Below, piece by piece: positions 29,092 to 39,420 of a stretch of 64,000 nt of DNA. Under the pieces are notes generated by a model. It searched no databases, was not told where the DNA came from, and was given only the letters and a program-made list of their open reading frames with translations. Source of the DNA: Pygmaiobacter massiliensis. Its GTDB lineage: Bacteria; Bacillota; Clostridia; Oscillospirales; Ruminococcaceae. Both the position numbers and the translations under genes were made by a program. How positions within the stretch are numbered: position 1 is the first letter of the stretch; every line of letters begins with the position of its first letter. Where the stretch lies: positions 51,752-115,751 of the forward strand of contig JALFTI010000004.1 of the NCBI GenBank assembly GCA_022778585.1. The letters are read 5' to 3'.

Positions 29092-29562
29092 TCATGGCAC
29101 GGCCAATTTATCAGAAAGCAGGCTGTATACCTGCTCATATAATTTTTGGCCTTCCACAATTTGAAAGTGGGTATCCCCAAACTGTGCCGAATTATAGTCG
29201 CTCTGGCTGGAAAGATTTACATACAGCGACAACGAGTCGGCATTGTCCAGCAGAACGCGGACGGTAAGGTAGACCGATCCATCCAAAATCGTGTAGTTTT
29301 TGGGATAGGGAAGAAGGCGTCTTTTTATTTTTGTGTGAAAAAACAGCTCCAGCAGCGAATTGTTAAGTTCGTCAGACAGTTCATTTTGGGAAATAACAGA
29401 ATCAAAGGTTTCGCCGTTATGCCCAATGGTCGCATAAATGGATTCGATTTGCGGATGATTGTCGGGTTCAATCATTGGTTTGCTTTTAAAGTAGATAGAC
29501 CCTGCAGCAAGGAACAATACGGCAAATAACAGAACAATCAGCTAAACAGGTCGCTTTTTCAA
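29092..29562 (-). pseudogene. Signal-anchored/secreted hypothetical protein with in-frame TAG in N-terminus
   Basis: TTG start after GGGGAAAG; LKKRPV(TAG)LIVLLFAVLFLAAGSIYFKS...; TAG at 29542-29544. Confidence 0.55.
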
Positions 29563-29790
29563 ATAACTTTCCCCTTTCCCAGTTGCGATAAGGCGTTTTG
29601 CAGCATGTTAAAACATTTGTTTGATTTTTGCAGGTTTAAAAGCTGCATCTTTAAAGGGTTTTGCAAAATAGTGGGTTTATAAAAAATACTTTTTATGTAA
29701 AAACTGCCCCCATTTTTATAAACGGAAAAATGCACAGCGCTTTCACCATATAAGCATATCCCATTTTTCTGAAAAAAGGTTTCCCCCATT

Positions 29791-30480
29791 TTATTTGGCA
29801 CAGCGCAGATAGTTTTTGACAGATAAAATAAATGTTAAAATGGGCAGCCAAAAACTAGGCAACAGCATTTGGGGAATCAGCAGGGAAAGAATGTAGGAAG
29901 AAGCCTGTATGCTAACAGTGCTGTTGGGCATAAGAGAAAGACAATCTGCCGCAAAAACAGCGGCCCCTGCAAGCCACAACAAAATGCCAAGTACCGAAAA
30001 AAGCGCTGCCTTTCTATACTGACTGCGGCTGCCAAACCCGTTATACTGAAACAATCGATAGCATACCCAAAGACCAATAAAAAGAGGCAAAAGCCCAAAG
30101 GGACCGGGCTGTGCGGCCACATAGATGGCGGTAGGACCATCCGCTCCGCCAATAATACCTACCGAACCTGCCAGATTGATTGACTGGTACAGACAAAAGG
30201 CCATCTGGACGAGCCACAGCAAAAATACGGCCCCTGCGGCAAACAGAAAAAAATGACGCCAGAAACTTGGTGTGGGGATCTCTTTTTTGAAACTTTCGTT
30301 GAAGTTTTGCGCTACCTGGCTGGCAGTGCCCAGCTCATCGAATATTTCGCACGGAGCCTTGCCGGCTTCCAGCCGCGCTTCGATATCTCCAGAAAGGTCG
30401 CTCATAACTCTTTTGCGAACCGACTGGGGAAGGCGCAGCTGCCGTTCAATACTGCGCAGATACTGTTTGATCTCCTTCAT
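29791..30480 (-). CDS. DUF1700/HAAS-type membrane protein, partner of PadR regulator
   Basis: MKEIKQYLRSIERQLRLPQSVRKRVMSDLSGDIEARLEAGKAPCEIFDELGTASQVAQNFNE then TM segments. Confidence 0.8.
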   Translation of the reverse strand: MKEIKQYLRSIERQLRLPQSVRKRVMSDLSGDIEARLEAGKAPCEIFDELGTASQVAQNFNESFKKEIPTPSFWRHFFLFAAGAVFLLWLVQMAFCLYQSINLAGSVGIIGGADGPTAIYVAAQPGPFGLLPLFIGLWVCYRLFQYNGFGSRSQYRKAALFSVLGILLWLAGAAVFAADCLSLMPNSTVSIQASSYILSLLIPQMLLPSFWLPILTFILSVKNYLRCAK

Positions 30481-30860
30481 GTTGTCTCCTCCTCGCAGAC
30501 TTTTGGTGAAACAACGGTTGGCTGGCTGGAAAGTGCGTTTACGCAGGTTACCAATTCGTGCCAAATTTGCAGCCGCTTTGTAAGGGCACTGTGCCCGGCT
30601 GGGGTGGCTGTGTAGGTTTTTTTGGGCATGGCACGGCCGGTTCCTTCGCAGCTTCCCCAGGCAGAGGTAATGAACCCTTCATCCTCCAGCCGGTATAAAA
30701 TGGGGTAAAGCGTCCCTTCTTTTAGGGTGAATAGGCCGTTACTGTCCTGCGCAAGACGGGTCAAAAGTTCGTACCCGTAGGACGGTTTTGTGCAGATAAG
30801 CTGCAGGACTACCAGCTCCAAAATTCCTTTTTTTACTTGTCGGGAAAAATGGTCATCCAT
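30477..30860 (-). CDS. PadR family transcriptional regulator
   Basis: KKGILELVVLQLICTKPSYGYELLTRL...LKEGTLYPILYRLEDEGFI; 4-bp overlap with next gene. Confidence 0.93.
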   Translation of the reverse strand: MDDHFSRQVKKGILELVVLQLICTKPSYGYELLTRLAQDSNGLFTLKEGTLYPILYRLEDEGFITSAWGSCEGTGRAMPKKTYTATPAGHSALTKRLQIWHELVTCVNALSSQPTVVSPKVCEEETT

Positions 30861-30872
30861 ATAAAACTCCAA

Positions 30873-30893
30873 ATATTTAGTATTACTAAATAT
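30873..30893. promoter_or_regulatory. 21-bp perfect inverted repeat ATATTTAGTA-T-TACTAAATAT, candidate PadR operator
   Basis: Exact 10-bp arms immediately upstream of the padR start. Confidence 0.7.
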
Positions 30894-31198
30894 AAGTATA
30901 CAAATTTCCGCAAGCTTGTCAAGAAGAAAGGCAGGCTGCAGAAAATATATTTTAAAGTGTGCGGGGCAAAAACAAAAATTAATATAAACTTAGCGGAAAA
31001 TTTCCTTGACAAATTGCACAAGATTGAAAATGTGCAAAAAAAGCTTTTGTGTACTGATACAAATTTTGTTAAATAAATATTTAATATGCAATTTACACAA
31101 TGAAATATAGCGTTTTTATGTTATAATAGCAAAGACCGGGCGAAAAGCGTCCGGTGTTTGAAGAGGAGATGGACTTTAAAAGAAAGGAAGGGCGCAGT

Positions 31199-31417
31199 AT
31201 GGTAAAACAGGTAACCATCAAAGATTTGTCTTTGGTCAAGCAGCTTGCTTTTGCGGCGCGCTGCTGCAAAAATGGCATCGACATTCAAGACCAGGCCGGG
31301 GCAATCGCTGATGCAAAAAGCATCCTGGGCCTGATGCGGCTGGACTATTCTCGGCCGGTCAATGTGGTTTGTGAAAACGCCCAGGACCTGGAGAGAGTTA
31401 TAAAAGCAATCTCCTAA
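31199..31417 (+). CDS. HPr-like protein
   Basis: AKSILGLMRLDYSRPVNVVCENAQDLERVIKAI resembles HPr C-terminal half; RBS AGGAAGG. Confidence 0.6.
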   Translation: MVKQVTIKDLSLVKQLAFAARCCKNGIDIQDQAGAIADAKSILGLMRLDYSRPVNVVCENAQDLERVIKAIS

Positions 31418-31473
31418 ACATGCCGGCCAAACCGGACCTTGCTTATTTGGCAAACAAATCATGGGAAAAGAGA

Positions 31474-31508
31474 AAGCCGCCGGGTGGGAAGACCGGCGGC
31501 TTTTTCTT
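31474..31508 (+). terminator. Intrinsic terminator
   Basis: AAAGCCGCCGG...CCGGCGGCTTTTTCTTTT. Confidence 0.8.
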
Positions 31509-31533
31509 TTGAAGAGCAGCTACTTTGGGGCAA

Positions 31534-31578
31534 AACAAAAAGCACAGCATACAGAATATGCTGCGCTTTTTGTTTGTA
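31534..31578. terminator. Bidirectional terminator
   Basis: ACAAAAAGCACAGCAT...ATGCTGCGCTTTTTGT. Confidence 0.75.
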
Positions 31579-31587
31579 ATCCATCAT

Positions 31588-32793
31588 TTAAGAGAACGAA
31601 TCCGAAAAGTCGGACCCTTGTTCATCGGACTTTTGGTAAACAGGGTTTTCCAGCTGCTTAAGCGCAGCGCGAGCCTTGCTTGCCATAAAGCTTCCGCCCC
31701 CTTCCGCGGCGGCAAACTGCCATGCAGCCCGGGCTTTTTCGGTTTGGCCGGTAAGCTGCCAGGCCATAGCGCGGTTAACGGCAGCGGCAACCTGATTGCG
31801 GCGGCAGGGCTGCAGGCAGGTTTCCAATGCGTCCGCATAAGCAAGCATGCCGGCGGCGTCCTGTTCCAACTGCGCCCGCCGGCCTTTTAGGTTCAAGTCC
31901 AGCTGGGTTGCCAATTTGCGGCTTCGCACGGCAGCTACCAAAGGCCGGCAAAATTGCTCTGCACGGTTAAAATCGGTTAGGTTATTGCAGCAGGTAGCTT
32001 GCTGAACAGCCAAAATGGCGCGCTGAACCGGCGGCAGGCAGTTGTCGTCCCAAAGCCGGTTGGCCAGCTTTTGGGCGGTATCGTTCTGGCCAAGGTCGAT
32101 ATAAGCATTCACCAGGGACAGGGCATAAAAGTCCTGCTGACGCCGCCGTTTGGCATTTTGGTGCAGGCAGGCATACAGGTCATAAAAAGCCACTGGATCC
32201 ATTTGGTCCAACAACAATCGGTTGGCCATTCGTCCAATGGAAAAACCGGCAAAAAGTGTGGGGATCAGTATGGAAAGAAAAAGCCCTGCCAAGGCGGACA
32301 AGCGGTCAAAATTGAGATACTGGTCCAGGCAAAGACCGCTGAATAGCACCATAACAATGACACTTGTGTAACTAAGCAGATAGGCTTTGCGGATAGCCCG
32401 TTTGCCGGAGAGGCTATTCATGGACGAAAAATGGACCTGTGATTTCTGGCGGCGGCCGATAAAGGCGGTCCACAGGACCGTCACAAACAAAACAACCCAG
32501 CCGAACAAAAGCCAAAACAGGCTGTCCTTTCCAAAAAGCTTGAACCTCAGCACAAAAGGAAAAGAAAACGCTGCGCCCAAAACACAGCTTAAGATAAGCG
32601 TGCTCCAGTAGCCGGTTTTCCACCGCTTGTGAGCCAGGCGGTTGGAATAGACCAAAAGAAAATCGGTCAGCAGCAGTAGGTAAAAAAAGCAGGCGGTGTG
32701 CCAGTAGGGCAAAGTAAGCAGTAGTAAAAGGGAAGCGGTTAAAAGAATACCACAGCAAAGCCCGGATAATAACAGGTAAACCAGTTTTTTCAT
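31588..32793 (-). CDS. Membrane protein with C-terminal TPR-like helical region
   Basis: N-terminal hydrophobic segments, soluble helical C-terminus. Confidence 0.6.
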   Translation of the reverse strand: MKKLVYLLLSGLCCGILLTASLLLLLTLPYWHTACFFYLLLLTDFLLVYSNRLAHKRWKTGYWSTLILSCVLGAAFSFPFVLRFKLFGKDSLFWLLFGWVVLFVTVLWTAFIGRRQKSQVHFSSMNSLSGKRAIRKAYLLSYTSVIVMVLFSGLCLDQYLNFDRLSALAGLFLSILIPTLFAGFSIGRMANRLLLDQMDPVAFYDLYACLHQNAKRRRQQDFYALSLVNAYIDLGQNDTAQKLANRLWDDNCLPPVQRAILAVQQATCCNNLTDFNRAEQFCRPLVAAVRSRKLATQLDLNLKGRRAQLEQDAAGMLAYADALETCLQPCRRNQVAAAVNRAMAWQLTGQTEKARAAWQFAAAEGGGSFMASKARAALKQLENPVYQKSDEQGSDFSDSFS

Positions 32794-32834
32794 GTCAACT
32801 CCTTGAGCGTTCAGCAAAGCGCTGTTTTGAACAG

Positions 32835-33779
32835 TCAGTAAGGGGTTACCACATCCTGCTCTGGCTTTTCGGCCGGCACAATGGCCTGCGCCACCAGCAC
32901 AGGCCCTTCCCCTTTGTAAATAGCGGCATACTCCTTTTTTACCCGGGCTGTTACGGTAATCCAGTCCCGGTTTTTAAGGGTTTGTGCAATTTCCGATTTA
33001 CATACCAAACCGACAAAGGTGATGTCCTGTACGCAGCAGGTCATTAAAAAGCGGCCGGGAACAAAACAGCCCTTGGGCACCCGGGGGGTTTGGCAAACCT
33101 GGGCTTTGAACCGTACGGTTTTGCCGTAATAAGTTTGCGGATTATCGGTAATATCCATATACCACAGCCCAAAATCGTCGTCGGCAATCTCCACAATATC
33201 GGCGTTCAGGTCAAAGGGAAGCGGGTCTTCAAATTCATCATAATCCACACTGCCGTCCAAAGCTTCGTAACTGATATCTGCCCGGCGGCTGCCTTCCCGT
33301 ACCAGGCGATGCAGCTCCATACGGTCGGTGGTGTCACAACAACGGTTGAAGATGACCATCTCAGCAGGGCCTACCTTGTCCAAAACCAGGCTGCGCATAT
33401 TCATCATATAGGTTTCAAAGGTGGTGGCGTCTGCCAGCATAATATTTTGGTAGACGGTCCAGTTTTGGGGCATAACGGTCAAAAGGTCGGCTAAAAGCCA
33501 CATGCCGTTGTATTCCACAACCACACGGTCTGCCCGCATTTTTGCGGCAAGGTTGCGCAGGTATTCACAGGAAAGTTCGGCTTTGTCCTGAATGGTTACC
33601 AGTTTTACATTGTCGGCTGCAAAACTTGCGGGGTCGTATTCTTCTTCGCCCTCTTCACAAAGCAAAAGCAGGGTTTTCTCGCCGGAATTAAAGCGCGGAT
33701 CGGCCAGGGTTTCCTGGATGAAGCGGGTTTTACCCGCCTCCAAAAAGCCGGTAAACAGGTAAACAGGGATCTGACGCAT
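32835..33779 (-). CDS. CobW-like G3E GTPase with C-terminal TIGR03943/OB-like extension
   Basis: VYLFTGFLEAGKTRFIQETL P-loop; C-terminal YYGKTVRFKAQV...GRFLMTCCVQDITFVGLVC. Confidence 0.75.
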   Translation of the reverse strand: MRQIPVYLFTGFLEAGKTRFIQETLADPRFNSGEKTLLLLCEEGEEEYDPASFAADNVKLVTIQDKAELSCEYLRNLAAKMRADRVVVEYNGMWLLADLLTVMPQNWTVYQNIMLADATTFETYMMNMRSLVLDKVGPAEMVIFNRCCDTTDRMELHRLVREGSRRADISYEALDGSVDYDEFEDPLPFDLNADIVEIADDDFGLWYMDITDNPQTYYGKTVRFKAQVCQTPRVPKGCFVPGRFLMTCCVQDITFVGLVCKSEIAQTLKNRDWITVTARVKKEYAAIYKGEGPVLVAQAIVPAEKPEQDVVTPY

Positions 33780-33795
33780 TGCAAAGGCCCCCTTC

Positions 33796-34890
33796 TTACA
33801 CACCGAACAGTGCAGTCAGCGCTTGTTCGTTCAGTTCAGAACCAATTACGCACAACCGGCCGGTTACATCCGGGCTGCCCGAACGCACATCCGCTTCGCC
33901 GGGAACATGGTCAAAATAAATCCAGCTGCCATCTGCGGCCGGCACAATGCCTTTGGCCCGCAGTACCTTGCCGCAGCTGCCATTATCCAGTGCGGCCAGT
34001 GCAGCGGCAATCTGCTCACGGGTAAAGGTTTTAGCCGTTTCTACCCCCCAGCTGGAAAATACCTCGTCCGCGTGATGATGTTCATGGCCATGGCAGCCGC
34101 AGCTGCATTCGCCGGTGTGTTCATGCCCGTGGTCGTGCTCGTGGCAATGTTCGTGTTCATGCTCGTGGTCATGGCCATGTTCATGGTCGTGCTCGTAGCA
34201 GTGCTCATGTTCGTGTTCATGGTCATGGTCATGGCAATGCCCGTGCTCGTGGGCAGTTTCCTGGGCCAGGTGTTCCAGCTCACGGTTCAGTGCACTTTTT
34301 TCGGTCATGGCCTGAACAATGCGCTGCGCAGGCAGGGTGTCCCAGGGGGTGGTAATAATGGTGGCGTCGGGGTTTAATCCGCGCAAAATGGCAATGGCAG
34401 CTTGGGTTTTTTCCGGGTTTACCGTTTGGGTGCGGCTTAAAATAATAGCCGAGGCGTGGCTAATCTGGTCGTTATAAAACTCGCCAAAATTTTTGGTGTA
34501 AAGCTTAACCTTACCGGCATCGGCCACGGTAACAAAAGCACCCAGCTGGACTTCCTTTTGCTGGGCGACAGCCTGCACCGCGCGAATAACATCCGAAAGC
34601 TTGCCTACGCCGGACGGTTCAATTAAAATTCGGTCCGGCTGATAGGTTTCTACTACCTGCTCCAGCGCTGTGCGAAAATCGCCTACCAGGCTGCAGCAGA
34701 TGCAGCCGGAGTTCATTTCGGTCACCTGGATTCCGGCATCCTTCATAAAACCGCCGTCTATTCCAATTTCGCCAAATTCGTTTTCAATCAGGACCAGTTT
34801 TTCTCTCAAAAAGGCTTCAGCAATCAGCTTTTTGATTAAAGTGGTTTTACCAGCCCCTAAAAAGCCAGAAAAAATATCAATCGTTGTCAT
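33796..34890 (-). CDS. CobW/COG0523 GTPase with long His-rich metal-binding insert
   Basis: DIFSGFLGAGKTTLIKKL, NSGCICC (CxCC), about 60-residue His-rich segment. Confidence 0.92.
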   Translation of the reverse strand: MTTIDIFSGFLGAGKTTLIKKLIAEAFLREKLVLIENEFGEIGIDGGFMKDAGIQVTEMNSGCICCSLVGDFRTALEQVVETYQPDRILIEPSGVGKLSDVIRAVQAVAQQKEVQLGAFVTVADAGKVKLYTKNFGEFYNDQISHASAIILSRTQTVNPEKTQAAIAILRGLNPDATIITTPWDTLPAQRIVQAMTEKSALNRELEHLAQETAHEHGHCHDHDHEHEHEHCYEHDHEHGHDHEHEHEHCHEHDHGHEHTGECSCGCHGHEHHHADEVFSSWGVETAKTFTREQIAAALAALDNGSCGKVLRAKGIVPAADGSWIYFDHVPGEADVRSGSPDVTGRLCVIGSELNEQALTALFGV

Positions 34891-35413
34891 AAAAAAACCT
34901 CTCCGATCCGGGCACCGAAAAAAGAAAAATTCGGTGCAAATGATGAAATAAAATACACAAGGAAAGCTGTTTTAAATTTCTTTGCAATATATCATTATAT
35001 CACCTGCGTCAATATACTGTCTATAAAATAGCACAGGCTGAAAGAAACTCCAAAAAGCTGTGGCGCAGCGGTATACTCTTTCGCATAAAACTGCCGAAAA
35101 ACAGCTGCCAAAACGGCGGTGCGCTATGCACAAAGGGCTTTTCGTGGTATAATAATTACAAAATAAAGGCTAAGTTTTTTAAAGGCTGTAAGACAAGGCT
35201 TTACGGCTGTATGTCAAAAGGGGAAAAGTGTCAGTGCGTTTTATTGGGCTGGGTTTTAGGCGGTGTTTTATAGGAAAAGGCGTCGTGGCGCCCGGCCCAA
35301 AAGTGGTTTTAGCATAGGTAAAAGGTTGCGCAGCTTATTGGTTGACAAAAGGTTTTAGTAGTGGAAAAGAAATTTTAACCAAAAAAGCAGCAGGCGAGAA
35401 AGGGGATTGCGGA

Positions 35414-35833
35414 ATGTATCAGGAGACGATGGCCCAGCTGACTGTTTACGACATCGTTTCGCCGCTGCGCGAAACCCTTTCGCCGGACAACCGATGGGTA
35501 AGGCTGGCCGAGCAGATAGACTGGCGTGCATTGGAAGAAACTTATGCCGCGCATTTTGCGCAGGGTGGAAAGCAAGCCATAGGAGTGCGCTGTGCGTTTG
35601 GCAGCCTGGTTATTAAAAAGGCGCTGGGACTTTCTGATCGGCAGACGGTATTGATTATAGAGGAAAGCCCTTATCTGCAGTATTTTATTGGGATGCAAAG
35701 TTTTGGTCAGCCGCTGCCTTTTGCGGCCAGAACAATGGTAAGCTTTCGGGAAAGAATACCGGAAAGTGAGGTAGCTGCCGCTGCAAAGCTGCTGGACAAA
35801 GTACCTACTGGAAAAAAGAGGCGCAAAGGGTAG
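35414..35833 (+). pseudogene. Truncated IS5/IS1182-like transposase, N-terminal part only
   Basis: RCAFGSLVIKKALGLSDRQTVLIIEESPYLQYFIGMQSF...MVSFRERI; ends before any DDE catalytic domain. Confidence 0.7.
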
Positions 35834-35865
35834 CGGTTTTTGTGTGCTGTATCATAAAACGACAA

Positions 35866-35915
35866 ACAACGCCCGCAGATGACGAAAGGTCCTTCTGCGG
35901 GCGCTGTTTTTTTCT
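35866..35915. terminator. Intrinsic terminator
   Basis: AACGCCCGCAG...CTGCGGGCGCTGTTTTTTT. Confidence 0.75.
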
Positions 35916-35916
35916 T

Positions 35917-37966
35917 TTATTCTGGCAGGCGGTAAATTTGTACCGATTCGTTTTCATAACAGCATTCCAGCTGGTCAAAAGCGTCGGGCCGCTGGCCCAG
36001 TTGGGTAGAAAACACCAGGTAGTCAATGCCCTCCTGCTGGGCCAATGCCAAAATGGTCTGTATGTCAGATTTTGGCGAAAACAAAATGGCGTTATTGGTA
36101 AAGCGCTCATCCACTACCTGCTGGGAAACCCCTATATTGGAAATGGTATACCGAAACCCTTCCATATACGCCTGGCGGCCCGAAAAAGCAGTGTACAGGT
36201 TGGAGTTGCCCGCAAGTGGAGAGCCGGTGTGGTAGCGGTTGGTGGCAAACAGGGTGCCGGACGGGGTGTTTTCAAACAGCCACTCCATGGCCTGCTCGTC
36301 GCCGGCTGTCATGCGAATTTCCTCGGTGGCCGCATTTTCGTAACCGTTTGGAGCCAAAAGCAAAACACCTTCTTTGGCAATCTGCACGGCGTTTAGCAGG
36401 CCGCCCAAAAGGTCTACCCCTGTAACCAGTACCAAAACTGTGTTAAGCCAGCGCAATTTTGGCAAGTTACAAAAAAGGTCTCACAACAAAAGAGCCATAC
36501 ACCACAACGCAAAAAAGAAAAAGTAAATTTGGCTCATGGCGTAATGGTCAAACAGGCAATAGGCCAAAAGCTCGCCGACAGCGCCTGCGTGTAAAAACAG
36601 GCGTTCAGCGGAAAGGCTGCCAAGCCGGAAAAGGTCCCGCAATGCCACCACCAGCCAGGGGCCCACCACGGCGGGGCTTAACAGAAAACTGTTTAATATC
36701 CACAGCGGTACAATGGCCAGATAATACCAAACCCGGCCGGCATGTTCACACAGAAGCAGCAGGTCTGCAAGGTCGGATTTTGAAAGGGTTCCGGAAAACC
36801 CAACCGCTATATTGTTTGCCCCGGCGAAAAATAAAAGCCGGTAAAAGAAAAAAGCAACCCCCAAACAAAGCACAGCAAATAAAAGTTCGGCCGGCCGGGC
36901 CTTGCGCTGCAAAAACCTTACTGCCGCTGCGGCACATAGGGCCAAAACGGCCAAAAGCCCTACCGGTTCCTTACATACCAACAGCATCAGCACGGCACAT
37001 ATGGTGACAACATACTGGAAGAACGGGACCTTCCAGTCGGCGCGTGCTGCCAAACAAACAAGCGCTACTAAAATGCACACATAGCACAGCGCACTGGCAC
37101 AGGCGTTTACATTTGTAACCAAATGGTACAGAAGATTTGAGGAAAAAGCCCGACTTTGCCCAAATAGCGAGAAAAGGTAGCCGCAGCCGCCGGCGAATAC
37201 TGACAGAATGCAAACCCAAGCGGCTGCGCGGCGGCTTTCAAAACACAAAAGCCGGGCGGTGCGCCAAAGGCAGGTGCAGCAGCACAGCATCCACAATGGG
37301 GCCAGCCAAAAGGCCAGCAGGTCATAGCAGCTTACCCCACTTACCGCAGATAAACCTGCACACAGCAGTTCCTGCAGGTAATGGTAGGTAAGGCGTACCC
37401 CTGTAAAACGGATATCCTGCGGGGGAAAGCCCAAAAAGAAGGAGCGGGCGTTGCCTACCGTCCAAAGAAAGTCCTGTTTAAGCTGGTTTTCCCCGACAGC
37501 TGCAGGGTGCGCACAGGCGGTGGACCACACCAAAGCGCACAGCAAAACGCCGATTGCTGCAAAGCACAGCCAAAAGACGGAGGGGGCAGGTAATATTTTG
37601 TCGGCTTTTTTTGCGGCGAACGAAAAGCCAAAAGCCAATTGCCGCAAAAACAGCCACCGGCAAAAAGCACCATCTGCTGCCCGTGCGGGCCCACGCAGAG
37701 ATTGCTAACCCCCAAAAACCGCTGCCCAAAAGAAAAATGACCGGAAAGCCCAACTGCTTTGCTGGCGGAGCCAGCGGCAAAAGCTGCATAAAACGGTATC
37801 CGGGCAGCAAAATCCAGATAACTGCGGACAGAAGAACAAAAAATCCATCAAAAACCTGCCCGCCGCCATGTACAGCCAGCGCAAAAGTCAACAGGCAGGC
37901 AAACAGCCCCGCCGCACCGGCAAGCCAAAATGTAGAACAGCGCTTGAAAAGCACAGGGCGCTGCAT
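35917..37966 (-). pseudogene. Large polytopic membrane protein disrupted by a homopolymer frameshift and an in-frame TGA
   Basis: ORFs 37966->37478, 37647->36481 and 36465->35917 join; A7 tract 37606-37612 at shift; TGA 36481-36483 in same frame as downstream ORF. Confidence 0.65.
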
Positions 37967-37996
37967 GGCGGATTTCCTCCTTGTAAAAACCAAAAT

Positions 37997-39366
37997 TTAA
38001 GACGATGTTGTGTTTTCTGGTTCGCTTAGCAGGCCAGGAGCCCGACGGCGGTAGTACAGCGCCATAAGCAAGGTGCAGATGAGCCAGCCCACCGGGTAGG
38101 AGAAGGCCACCACCTGAATGGTGTTGGAAAGTGCCGTGGCGCAGGCCAGGTAAACCTGCCGGCAGACCACAAAGGAAAACAGGCAGATGAGGGTAGGCTG
38201 GTGGCTAACCCCCATGCCCCGCAGAGAACCGGCCAGAAGATTGCAAAGGGAAGCAAACCACATCAAAGGCAGCTGCATATTGATGAAGATGCAGCCGTAA
38301 TAGATAACCCCAGGGTCGTTATTGAACAAAGAGATGGATGGCTTTTGCAACAGAATGATGAGTCCGCCGCAGACAATGGCGCAAGCACAGCCCAAAATGA
38401 GAATGTTGCGGGTACCTTTGCGGATGCGGTCGTACCGGCGTGCGCCATAGTTTTGCCCCACAAAGGAGGTAATCGCCATGGAAAGGCTCATAATGGGCAT
38501 TAAAACCAGGTTGTGAATGCGCAGGTAAGCGCTCCAGCCAGCCATACTGTCGGAACCAAAGGCGTTTACATAAGAGGTAACCACCACATTGGACAAGGAG
38601 GTGATGGCCTGCTGCAAGCCCATGGGAATACCTAACATTAAAATGCGTTTGAGAATGGCGATATCGATTCGAAGTTCGCTCAAACGAAGCCGCCAGTTTT
38701 CGTGGTGCGGCTCATAAGGAGCAAAAGCGCAATGGCGGAGAAAGCCTGCGCCAGTATGGTGGCACCGGCTGCGCCGGCAACGCCCCAGCCAAGGCCAATT
38801 ACAAACCAAATGTCCAGTACCACATTGGCGACACAGCAAAAGGCCAAAAAATAAAGCGGCCTGCGGGAATCTCCCATTGCGCGCAGAATACCGGAGAGCA
38901 TGTTATACAAAACCAAACCAGCCACCCCGGCAAAATAGATGGTCAAATATTCCTGCGCTACGGAAAATACATCTGCTGGGGTATCCATTAACCGCAGCAT
39001 GGCCGGCGTAAAGGCAATGCTAATGCCGGTAAAAAGCAACTCAAACAAAAAGGTGGTTACCACCGTAGTGTGAATGGCTCTGCGCAGGTTATACTCATCT
39101 TTTGCGCCATAATATTGGCTGATAACGACACTGGCCCCCAGACTGACCCCGTTGAAAAAGCCAATCAGCGTGTTGACAATGCTGGCGGTGGCACCTACGG
39201 CGGCCAAAGCTTCCTTGCCAACCCAGTTGCCCACAATAATACTGTCGGCCATGGTGTACCGCTACTGCAGCAGGTCGCCCAGCAGAAGCGGAATGGTGTA
39301 GGCAATGACCTTGCTTACAATAGGGGCGGTGGTCGAATCACCCCGGCGCAAAGTTTTTTCACTCAA
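37997..39366 (-). pseudogene. Third tandem MATE family efflux transporter copy, inactivated
   Basis: Homologous to the two adjacent MATE genes; in-frame TAG 39262-39264 and a frameshift near 38695-38705. Confidence 0.8.
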
Positions 39367-39420
39367 ACCTGATCTCCTCCCCCATACAGTACTGCCCGCT
39401 TGCGGCTGCGTTTTATCCGT

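Noticed and set aside
28857-29180. Minus-strand ORF (107 aa) ending WRRRDSNPRPLGCEPNALTS
   Set aside because: This is the well-known spurious translation antisense to a tRNA (here tRNA-Val) and is not a real protein
29559-29801. 80-aa minus-strand ORF between the PadR operon genes
   Set aside because: No recognisable domain and composition typical of AT-rich noncoding DNA; cannot be supported
34080-34260. Possible CRISPR-like or minisatellite array
   Set aside because: Period is short and explained by codons for His/Glu/Asp repeats; no spacers or leader
33823-34377. Plus-strand ORF of Val/Met/Phe-rich sequence resembling a membrane protein
   Set aside because: Antisense translation of the His-rich repeat of the CobW gene; no RBS or independent support
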